A program made the translations under genes and the position numbers. The notes beneath the pieces were generated by a model that saw only the letters and a program-made list of their open reading frames with translations, searched no databases and had not been told where the DNA came from. A stretch of DNA of 64,000 bases from Acanthamoeba sp. SK_2022b. Lineage: Eukaryota > Discosea > Longamoebia > Acanthamoebidae. Shown in pieces: positions 54,568 through 64,000 of this stretch (position 1 is the stretch's first letter; every line of letters begins with the position of its first letter). The stretch covers positions 1-64,000 of the forward strand of contig JANDJZ010000189.1 of NCBI GenBank assembly GCA_027943245.1, written 5' to 3'.

Positions 54568-56411
54568 TCAAGCTCCCTTGAGAGTGTCGATGTGGGCGAG
54601 AATGGCCGACACGTCGCTAGCTGGCAGTCCCAGGTACTGGCGGGAACACGAGACCGACGGTGAGCAGCCCAAAAGTGCGCTTGGAGGTGATAAAGAGGCT
54701 GGGTTACCCCGAGATCTTCTTCTTGCAGCGTGAGGAGACTCTCGTAGTTAACGCCCTGCTCCTGGAAGAGCTTTACGTACTGCGGGCGCTGGATCGCCTC
54801 AAAGAAGGCTTCTAGCGTTGGTGCATGTCCTTGTGGTGCCCAGACAACGACAACGTGTAAGCTACCTCGATCTATTCCAACCGCAACAAAGAGACTTCAA
54901 GTACCTGCTCTCTGAGATTTCGTGGCGATGCTTGAGGTGCCTGTGCCACTCGCGTCATAAGAGTTATGGGGGAAATGACCATTTGCGAAGCAATGCAGAA
55001 ATCATACACCTAGGAGACCTACCCATGGTGTTGGCAGCGGCGCTGGCCGACTCGACTGAGAACTTGTTCCAGAACGAGTCTGATCGTCGTTCTGGTTGAG
55101 AGTAAATTGGTCCGTAGAGTAAAGGCTACATCGAGAAAGAGCGGAGATACGAGGAGAGGACGTACGAGGGAGAGGATGGGCGCCCTCGGGCCTGGCGAGG
55201 GTCTGCCTTGCTGGACCGCGTGCGGACAGAGACCCGCTCGGTGGCGTGGCTGGGGGACTTTCCCACTGGGATAGGGCTTCCAAAGCAAGGCCGGATAAGG
55301 GCCTCTTGCTAGGCGTCTTACTCTGTCGCGTTGTCGTTGCTGGAGCGTGTGATCAGCGTCAAATGGTCAACCTAGCAAAACCAGAAAGAGGTTGACGTGG
55401 TACGGGAGGAGCTGGACAAGCTTTGGTGAACAGATGGTGATGCTGGTGATTGCGTGGGAGGTGCTGCGGCCGCCGTGGCAAGTGTGGGCACGATCGAAAA
55501 GGTCCTGCCACATAAGAGCGAGGTAAGAACCTTGGCGAGTAGCCATTGAGAACAAGGACTTCGTACTTGAAGAACGTGCCAGACTTTGAGTTATTGCCGG
55601 AAGACAGCCGGGGATCTTCATCCTCGCTGCTGCTGAAGGTGCCATCCTGGTCCCAGCCGCCCTTCTCAAAGGAGTTGGACAGGCGCTTGGACTGTGGGGT
55701 ATTCGCAGCAAGAGAAGCCAAAGCAGGCTTACGAGCTTGGTCGGATGAGTAGCGAGCGCTCAGCGGGCGCACTTTCGACCCTTGCTACATATCACGAGCT
55801 GTGGGAACAAGGACCATGCTAGTTGGAGAGAATCACCGAGCGTACCGGCGGGAGGGCTTTGGTCGATTCCAAAGAAGGCAGGGAAAGGGACAGTTCAGAT
55901 CCCCTCTGTTGGAAAGAGAGGAGAGAGAGGGCGCGAGTGCCAGCGTTAGTGCCCTACCTTTGCTCGTCACAAACACGATCTATACTCTCTCCTGGCTGAC
56001 TTGGGCAGGCTCTGGGAGGAACAAGTGAGAGAGCGACCAGACAGATAGTGGTGTGTAGAGAGTACCTGTTGAAGTGTGCTTGAGGTCATTGATAGCCTCA
56101 GCGATGACGACCACGTCGGCATAGTCGCCCACGAGTAGCTTTTCAACACGCTCTTCTGTGAGCCGCAGCAAGACCCTGCCGTTGATCTTACCGAACTTGG
56201 GTCGGTGCTCCCCCATGCCTGCGTGTACATATTATAAAAGGAGAGCCCTAATAGCTGTTACGGGCGCGAGGTACCGATACTGTCCAGCCAAGCCTTCACC
56301 TGTTCCGGTGTCCACTTTTCCGGATCCCCTGCCGGTAGCGTCCTAAAGCTTCTTCAGTGAGCAATTATTGAAACCAACGCACGACGGGATAATGGCTTAC
56401 TCTTCATTCAT
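54568..56411 (-). CDS. protein with SAM domains at both ends, unknown function
   Basis: Exons 56411-56401, 56348-56275 and 56218-56066 are phase-consistent and encode a SAM domain: DPEKWTPEQVKAWLDSIG, GEHRPKFGKINGRVLLRLTE, LVGDYADVVVIAEAINDL. Near the 3' end, about 54,830-54,715, then 54,635-54,568, a second SAM-like domain reads LEAFFEAIQRPQYVKLFQEQ, NYESLLTLQEEDLG and LGLPASDVSAILAHIDTLKG before TGA. The middle (QARKPALASLAANTPQSKRL, SFEKGGWDQDGTFSSSEDED, SPPATPPSGSLSARGPARQT) is Ser/Pro-rich and disordered. Middle exon boundaries are unresolved. SAM domains mediate homo- or hetero-oligomerisation. Family unknown. Confidence 0.7.
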
Positions 56412-56553
56412 AAATCTCAGTGCGCCTTGGTGGAAGCTAATCAAGGTCAACGGTCCGCAATGCAAGCGTTCTCGGCCAGGGAGGCAGGAACAAAAAAAGG
56501 TTATGAAGAAAGTCGAAGGAAAATAATTTCCTGTCGAATTTTACACACACAAG
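56412..56553. promoter_or_regulatory. divergent promoter between SAM and F-box/WD40 genes
   Basis: 142 bp between opposite start codons. No named motif. Confidence 0.45.
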
Positions 56554-57560
56554 ATGGAGGACCTGCCAGGTGAGGTGGTGCTGCACGTATTGTCCTTCCT
56601 GGGGCCGTTTGACCTGGTGTGTCTTTCAGCAACATGCAGCAACATGCAGCACCTTGCTCTCGATCCGTCACTTTGGCGAAATCTGATTCTGCACCGGTGG
56701 CTTGCCACGGCGAGAGAGGCAGACCCCTGTTCGGCTTACGAGCAGTTCTGGTTGCGGTTTCGATGGCTAGAAAGCGAGATGAGCCCTGTCCACCCCAAGT
56801 GCAAAGTCGTGGAGGGCCACCGAGATCAGATCAACAGCTGCTCGTTGGAGAAGACCAACCACGCCCTCCTAGTCACTACATCACGTGACCTCACCGTCCG
56901 GGTCCGAGCCTCCCCGCCAGTGGTGGCAACATTACCGCCGCCTACGGCCATCTGATACCTCTGGTGCGCGCCAGGTGTGGGACATTGTCGAGGGCAAGCA
57001 GAAGCAGGTCATGGAGGGACACACCGACTTTGTGTATCGTGCGTTCTTCTTTGAGAAGGAGGACGAATCGGGGATGAAGGTGGTGAGTACCGGCGCCGAT
57101 GGCACGTTGAGGGTAGGCCGCCGACCCTTTCTTGATGGAATGTGTCTGATCTTTGGCAACTCATTCATGAGAGCGGTAGATATGGGACGTCGCCACGGGA
57201 GTCGCCGACGCTTGCATTGTCGCGCACGAGCTCGAGATATTGACGCTCGAGGTCCAACGACACTACGCAGTGAGCGGAAGCGACGACTGCCTCGTGTGCA
57301 TTCCACTCACCTGACCATACACTGAGAGGCTCAAGCTAAACCGCGCTGCTCCAGGTCAAGTTGTGGGACCTGCAGACATCGCAGTGCGTGCAGACCTTTG
57401 AGGGATGCAAGGAAGGCATTTCGTGTCTGCAGCTTGTGACCTGTGGCGGGCAAGCCGACAACTGGCTGATCGGGAGCGGCTCGTTCGATGGGACGATACG
57501 CGTGTTTGACGCCCAGGTACTCCCAAGCAGCTCTCTATCAGTTCGAGATGTCTAGCACTC

Positions 57561-57608
<48 letters not shown>

Positions 57609-58407
57609 GTCATCGGCGTGCTTGGCAGCCTATGACACGCACTTGATTGTCAACAGCTTTCACATGGACCAAAACAGAGTGATTTCCAGCGCGTTGTCGG
57701 ATGCAGTGCGCGTACATATTGCTCACCTCGCGATCCGCGCTCTTTCGCTTCGTTGACTTCATCACCCCCTCTAGATGGAGTCGTGCTTGTCTGTGTGGGA
57801 CCTGCGAGCTCCCGACTCTACCGGCCTGCACATCAAGCAGGGCAACAGATTCGGTGAGACGCTGTCCATCGCCGTCAATGACAACATCGTCGTGTGCGGC
57901 CGCGCCTGTTCTGCACAGGTAGGCTTGAACCCCACTAGACCCCAGGCCTGTCCTATTGACTCTGCTTGTCTAGCCGCTGCAGGTGTGGGACCTGCGCAAG
58001 GCCGACGGCGTGCAGTGCATGACGCCTGTGGATCACGGCGCACGTATGTAGCCACCCCACATATGAAATAAGCTGTGGTCGAGCCACGTGTGCGCCTCAC
58101 TGGTATGCCATTGTCAGAACTGGTCTCGTGTCTGCGCTTCGATGGGACCAAGATCCTGACCGGCTCAGACTCGTGCAAGGTCAAGATCTATGATGCTGAT
58201 CAGGTAGACAACTTCAGACTTCAGACACTTCCCCGGCAACATAATCAACGATCTCTTTGCCCAATGTAGGTTCTGGGCAACCATGGCGCGGCCCCCGTAA
58301 GCCGGGACTTGTGCGGCCACTCGAACATGATCAGCGACCTTGACGTGGATGGCTACACGCTGGCGTCCGCCAGCTGGGACGGCACCGTACGCCTCTGGCA
58401 GTTCTGA
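56554..58407 (+). CDS. F-box / WD40-repeat protein (428 aa, 9 exons)
   Basis: Blocks 56554-56901, 56975-57112, 57180-57293, 57355-57516, 57610-57705, 57775-57918, 57983-58043, 58118-58203 and 58270-58407 join in phase. The F-box opens the protein (DLPGEVVLHVLSFLGPFDLV, CSNMQHLALDPSLWRNLIL). WD repeats follow: HRDQINSCSLE...TSRDLTVRVWD, GHTDFVYRAF...STGADGTLRIWD, SGSDDCLVKLWD, GSGSFDGTIRVFD, LSVWDLR, LTGSDSCKVKIYD and ASASWDGTVRLWQF, giving a seven-blade propeller. This is the SCF substrate-receptor layout (Fbxw type). Intron 4 is largely a CAA repeat that itself supplies the acceptor CAG. Confidence 0.93.
57560..57608. repeat. (CAA)n microsatellite forming a 3' splice site
   Basis: About 16 CAA/AAC units running directly into CAG|TC, the start of exon 5 of the F-box/WD40 gene. 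Confidence 0.97.
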
Positions 58408-58735
58408 AAGTGTGACCTTCTGCAGTGCAGTGGCTGCAGCCAGGGGTATGTACACCCGAACAACAAGTGCAAACGGTAAGCCAGTAAGCCAACCGAGCAC
58501 CGGTGTTCCATGCTCACAAGAGCACGTTCGTTGGCTTCTCCAGCAGCCCGGCATGCCACGTATCTCCTCCTCACGCAGCAAAACATGCTTCAAATTTTTT
58601 CGAACACCTGGGTTTCTTTGCGGTGCGGAGAGCAAGCTCAACATATCAACTTTCCTTCAATCCGGAGCGTAGAGAGGCTCAACCGACCAGCGAGGGGTCA
58701 CGCATTGGGATTGAAATCCTGCATACTCGTTGAAG

Positions 58736-61700
58736 ATGGACAAAAAATCCTCGAGCAGAAGCACGACAAAGCCTCATGAGCGACTTCTGCTGCATCAAAA
58801 TGAGAGCTGCGTAATCTTGGAATGTGTGGCGAAGGAGTCGTCTCTCATGCTTTCGAACCCAGTGGGTGGTGCCAAGATGGTCCCGAGCCTCGTAATCGAC
58901 CGACTAAAGGGCAATCCAGCAACTAGTATGATTTACTCTTCAGCTTTTGTTTCACTAACACCAGACCTAGCCGTAATATACTAATGGTTCTCATTTGGAC
59001 TGCGATCTCCAGGCATCAATTTTGACCCCTTGTTGTCTCGCGAGATTTTCGGTGTGCTGGGTGTTGTACAGCTGATAACAGGTTCGTGCACTCCTTCGCT
59101 CCATTTCATTTGTCTGGCCTCAAAAGGCTCAAGCATCAAGCGCTCGCGTGCAGGCCAGTACCTGGTTGCTGTCGCTGAGCGTCAGGAAGTGGGTTATATC
59201 AACAACGCCGTTATCTTCAAGATGACCAAGGCGCTGGTGGTGCTCATCCCCCGGCAATGCGAATACTGGAGCGAGGATGAGGTTCGCCTTACGACTTGTC
59301 TTCTCTCCTCCTTTGCTTTCACTTTGGAGGGCGCTTGCTCATCCATTCATTCACACGCGCAGCGGCGCCAAGAGCGCGAGTATCTGAAGAACCTGAACAA
59401 CTTCCTGGACCAGTCCGAGTTCTACTTCTCCTTTGACTATGACATCACGCGACGCGTGCAGCACATCGTCAGCATGACCGCGGAGGAGAAGGCGCAACCG
59501 CTCTGGCAGCGAGTCGATGATCGATTCTTCTGGAACAAGCACATCTCGCGCAGATTCATCGACGCCAAGGTGCGTAGCCTTCATGTCAGCTGTTATTCTA
59601 GTATGTAGGTGCGTCTTCTAATTGTTCGTCGATGTCCCAGCTGGACGAGTGGATATTGCCTGTGATGGATGGATTCATCCATGTGGAGGTGTGCGAAGTC
59701 GGCGGGCTCATCTTTGATTACATTCTCATCTCCCGGCGGTCGTGCTTCCGCACAGGTTCGCAACACAACCACCCACCACACAACACGCCCTCACTCACTG
59801 ACCAAATTTGACAGGCGCCCGATATCAGACGCGTGGTGCCGACCCGCAAGGCAGGGTCGCCAATTTTGTTGAGACTGAGCAGATCGTTGTCTACGGCAAG
59901 ATCCAGTCCGCTTTCGTGCAGACCCGTGGTTCCATCCCTGTGATTTGGCACCAAAAGGGCAAGGGCCTGAAGCCCAAGCCCTCTGTACAGAACTCTCTGT
60001 TCGCGGTATCTCAGACTCACTCCCTTTCACATCGCCACCTGTGTGTCGTGCGTGCCGAGGTTTCACGTTTGTCTTGTGTTTACGTTCTCCCAGCGCACGG
60101 CTTTCCAGGCACACTTCGAGGAGCAGATGCGATGCTACGGCAAACAACTTCTGATCAACCTCATCGACCAGCGAGGCAACGAACGCGATGTGGGCGAGGC
60201 CTACGAGACCCAAGTGCGGCTGCTCAATCACCCACACATCAGGTGGGACGCACCACTCTTTTATTTGTGTGTGTTTTTATTCAACTTTTCTTCCTTTTAT
60301 TGCCATTTGTTACTTTTTTTGTAACTGCTGGTGGGTCTGTTTGTTGTGCCTGGCAGCTACATCCCGTTTGATTTTCATGAGGTGTGCAAGAACATGCGAT
60401 ATGAGAACCTGCAGCTGTTGACCAACGAGGCCCAGCCCTACATGGACCGGTTCAAGTACGGCCTCACTTGCCATCTTGGGAGTGAGTGTTTAAACACTAA
60501 CGTGGCAATAACCGGCTACTACGGCGTAGGTATGCCCTTGTGGACGCTGAGGGAAGGCTTGTCACATTCCAAGAAGGCGTCGTTCGCACGAATTGCATCG
60601 ATTGTCTCGACAGAACCAACGTCGTGCAGGTAACACGTGTTCCGTGGTGCATGATGATGACTCAGCAAGCACAAAGGACACACATTTCACATAAGCCTAT
60701 GTGTGTAATTGATCTGTGATTCCTCAGAGCACGCTGGCCCGGATGATGCTGCAGGTGCAGCTGGAAAAGCTGGGCATCTTGTCCTTTGTGCGCATCGATG
60801 AGGTGCCCCTTCTAGACTCCCTGCTCAAGAACGTGTGGGCCGACAACGCCGACATCATGAGCAAGCAGTACACCGGCACGGGTGCTCTCAAGACCGACTA
60901 CACCAGGACAGGTGCCCCACCGCCGGGCTCAGTTCACGGTGCTAGAGCTGGCACTCATGCCCATTGCCTTTTGCGCCTGCAGGCCGCCGTAGCGTGCGCG
61001 GCACGATCACGGACGGGGTCAACTCGACCAAGCGGTTCATGAACAAGAACTTCAAGGACGAGGAGAAGCAGATTTCGTCCGATCTCTTCCTGGGGCGATT
61101 CCAAATCGAAAGACGTCGATACGACGAGCTCTTCCAATACGACGGCGCCAGCAACAACTACTACATTGCCAGTTACTACTACCTTCCAAATTTTTTTGAA
61201 TTTAATTTAATTTATTTATTTTTTACGATGTAAGGCCTCGCTAAAGGCGTCAGAGTGCTCACCTCTCGTTCGACCGACTCACAGCCAAGGGCGCACGTAT
61301 GTACACTGACGGCGTGTTCAAGTTCCCGGTGTACCTCGTCTACTCGCCCGTGATCGACCCGACCGAAACCAGCACACGCAAGAAGCTGCGTCTGGCGGCC
61401 GTACTCGAGGTGAGCCCGGCAGGCGAAGGTACGAGTAGCCCGGCTCATCGCACAGGCTCTACGATCCACAACGGGTGTATACCACACCCCCAGAAATGGC
61501 TGACCTTCTTCGATGGCATCTCCCCGTTCACAGGCGAAGGCACAGTGATGTCCTATGTGCTGAACATGTTCAGCAAGAAGGAGTATTCCTTGACCTCGCT
61601 GAAGCAGATCATCCGCGACTTTAGCTACAATCGAGCGCTCAAGCTGCTGTTCGACACCTCGGCCCGCACTTATGATTACATCTTCAGCTCTGTCGAGGGT

Positions 61701-62343
61701 ATCTTATGCCCCCATCTTCTTTCCACGTTTGCGTTTGGGTATCGCACATGCACTGAATGTCACGACGCTTGAGCTGACACTGTGCCCCACTCGTCACAGC
61801 GCGTGAGCAGTTCATTCAGGTAGTGACCGGCATCCAGCGGTCCATGGGGATGACGCCGACCGTGCACCTGCCTCAGCCGGTCATCGTCGACGTCTCCGAG
61901 GGCGAATCGCCTAAGCTGGCTCTACCCTCGCAACCCGACCACCACCTCCAGGAAAACATCTCCGTCTTCACTGCCTCTTGGAACATGGGTACCTCTCTTC
62001 ACTGTGCAATGCCGTTCGTCGAGGACCTCGCACACAGGCTGCTGCTCACCGTTGCCTATGTGCTTTGGGGTGCCATTGCAGAGAACGCGGTGCCTCCGTT
62101 CGATTTCTCGGGGTGGCTGGAGAAGGGCCACGACCTCTACATCATCGGAGTGCAGAACTGTCTTTACGCCGTGTTGGGCGATATGGCCTTCTCGTGCAAG
62201 GCCCACTGGGCCTACGTCCTGCAGTCCCATCTGGGCGACGACTACCTGCTCCTGGCCCACCAGAACACCGGCGCCGACGGCACTGCGCTGATCCTACTCA
62301 CCAAAAAGGCCCACGCGTCCAAGATCACCAACCTCCGAGTAAA

Positions 62344-62384
<41 letters not shown>

Positions 62385-64000
62385 CTCTCTCTCTCTCTCT
62401 CTTCCTCTCTCTCCTGTCTTCACGCAAGGACAAACTTGCCTAATGCTGGCGGCCACAACAAACATACATCGCATATCCCACTCCCGGGGCCTGTGCGAGT
62501 CTGCGATGCTTGCTGACTCATATGATGATTTACACAGACCACCTACGCCGAGGAGGTCCGGACGAGGGAGATGATGTACGAGAAGAAGAACGCCGCGCTT
62601 GCCGTGAAGGACCGCTTCACTCCCTTCATGAGCAAACTGACCGGCAGCTGGAAGAAGGATCGGGATAGGTACACAAAAGTCACACCCCACTGATGCTGGG
62701 ACATCTCCAGCTCGGCGCAACTGAACAAACAATTTCTCCCACAACGACGTGAAGGATGCAAGAAAAGGATCGGCCGGCGAGCTTGACCATGGACAAGGAG
62801 CCGTTGGGCCTGCCGTCGCCTGTTCCCGGCATCAGTGAGGAGCCCCGAGTCGATCCCAAATATTTTGGTGAAGGTGCGCGTTCGCCTTCTCTCACAGTGC
62901 CCCGGCGCAGCGCTCTTGTAAAGATGGAGGCCCGCGTGGCGCCTAACGCGTGCTGCACGAATTAATGTTGCGTTACACAGTTATCTCCTTCTACTTCAAC
63001 GGAACCGCGCTCTGCTTTGTCAATACAAAGAGGCGCGACTGTCCGTTCAAGCTGGCCGGAAAGGGCGATGAAGTACGACTTGCCAATTGTTGATCTGCAC
63101 CATGGTCGCCTCTCACACAGCACACGCATTGTTGTCGTTGCCCTGCGCGTGCTTTCTTCAGGACCTCGCCACGGACTTCCTCTCCTACCACCACGTCATT
63201 TGGATGGGCGATATCAGCCCTGTGGCCGTAGATTCAACCAAATGGATCGACCTCTTTGTTGACGACGCACACGGTGCGTTATTTAATTTAATGATAATTA
63301 TTTGTTTCATATTTCACTTAATTTTTATGCTCGCGTGGTGATTCCGTCGTGATTCTGACTCGCTCAGTCGTTGCTTGGCTGGGTGCACATCAGGTTCGGT
63401 GCTCTGGCGGTCGCTGCCCGAGTGCTTTGTGTCGCACGTGCAGGCTCAGGTGGCCACCGCTGCCGTCACCAAGGTCGAGGAGGGCAAGGGGAAAAGTTTT
63501 GCGGAGCGGGAGGACGGGTTCAGCTCGTACCGGGAGGGCGGACTGCCCGCATCGCCCAAGCAGCCCCACGCGCCCATCGGCGTCAACTTCCAGATCCCGA
63601 CGCTCATCTTCCCGCCCGTGGCGGCCAAGCGTAATGTGTCCATCATCCTCACCGAACTCAAGGGCGAGCGGCTGGTGGGCTCCACCGACTTTATGGGTGT
63701 TGGCCGGCTCGAGCCCTACATCCTGTTCGACGCGCCCTTCATCGAGATCGGTCGCCGTACGAGCGTGCAGAGCGTACGCTACGCCGTTTTCGTTATTTAT
63801 TTTAATCATTTAACGCACTTTTAATATTTTATATTTTTTACAATTTATGTTTTAATATTTTTGACCCGCGAGTCCATGTGGGACTGACGCCCTTGTGAAC
63901 AACGATCACCAGTCCGAATTCCCGGAGTGGCGAGAGATCATCAAGCTGCGTCCCATCTTCACCGACATAAGCTTCCTGCGCCAGCAGCACCTGCGCATGC
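58736..64000 (+). CDS. SAC-domain phosphoinositide phosphatase with an inositol-5-phosphatase-like domain (partial, runs off the window)
   Basis: Early blocks 58736-58925, 59013-59081, 59154-59281, 59363-59569, 59641-59755, 59815-60005, 60094-60242 and from 60357 join in phase. SAC features: [28 protein letters not shown], and the catalytic P-loop [15 protein letters not shown] (60,575-60,630). After the SAC module, [54 protein letters not shown] and [16 protein letters not shown] follow the order of an inositol-5-phosphatase fold. Last comes a C2-like strand set ([38 protein letters not shown]). The order SAC then 5-phosphatase is that of synaptojanin. Several 5-phosphatase residues are substituted (see findings). 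Stop and later exons lie beyond 64,000. Confidence 0.88.
62348..62402. repeat. (CA)n-(CT)n compound microsatellite in intron
   Basis: About 16 CA units followed by about 11 CT units within an intron of the SAC gene. Confidence 0.96.

Noticed and set aside
62004..62291. possible horizontal transfer or viral gene in the SAC region
   Set aside because: Introns, codon use and the SAC P-loop show an ordinary nuclear gene; nothing in the window looks like a giant-virus insertion.

Overview
The window is nuclear DNA of a free-living amoebozoan, most probably an Acanthamoeba. The evidence is a GC-rich, gene-dense genome with many short spliceosomal introns, actobindin-type WH2/thymosin repeats, a sterol 14-alpha-demethylase, a U11/U12-65K minor-spliceosome protein and Copia-type DNA. 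There is no operon logic and there are no prokaryotic signals. Every gene call rests on translated exons joined at frame-consistent splice sites. Exon ends quoted as numbers were read by eye and checked for phase; spans described as approximate were not fully resolved.

Layout. 0.2-5.2 kb, minus strand: a small coiled-coil protein, CYP51, and an intronless CsbD-like protein with WH2/thymosin-beta repeats. 5.5-12.4 kb, minus: a long CENP-E-like kinesin, divergent from MED10 (plus). 13.5-14.3 kb: a CpG-free block with a decayed tRNA-Asn copy, then an intact tRNA-Asn. 14.4-19.3 kb, plus: an Asp/Asn beta-hydroxylase and an F-box/LRR protein. 19.5-20.2 kb, minus: a small membrane protein. 20.3-22.1 kb: an AT-rich, CpG-poor repeat island with an 805-bp TIR element. 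22.2-25.0 kb, minus: an ACT-domain protein and the U11/U12-65K homolog, divergent from a His-rich orphan (plus). 26.8-34.6 kb, minus: a RalGAP-alpha homolog of about 32 exons. 34.9-41.0 kb: a second CpG-poor island holding a decayed Copia element and other repeats. 41.0-45.9 kb: an ERI1-type exonuclease (minus) divergent from a CM1 coiled-coil protein (plus). 45.9-52.0 kb: a TRK potassium transporter (minus) divergent from a GT-B-like protein (plus). 52.2-64 kb: an ADP-ribosylglycohydrolase (plus), a two-SAM-domain protein (minus) divergent from an F-box/WD40 protein (plus), and a SAC / inositol-5-phosphatase-like protein (plus) cut by the window end.

The genes are ordinary housekeeping and signalling genes packed as tandem or head-to-head pairs with 77-250 bp between start codons. 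Their themes are cytoskeleton and MTOC (kinesin, CM1, WH2), ubiquitin adaptors (two F-box proteins), RNA processing (U11/U12-65K, ERI1), transcription (MED10), small-GTPase and phosphoinositide signalling (RalGAP, SAC) and sterol or ion homeostasis (CYP51, TRK). The most unusual signal is in the repeats. CpG sites there have decayed to TpG or CpA, and in the two places where an ancestor can be inferred the decay is all on one strand per copy. That suggests a repeat-directed, strand-polar cytosine deamination process.
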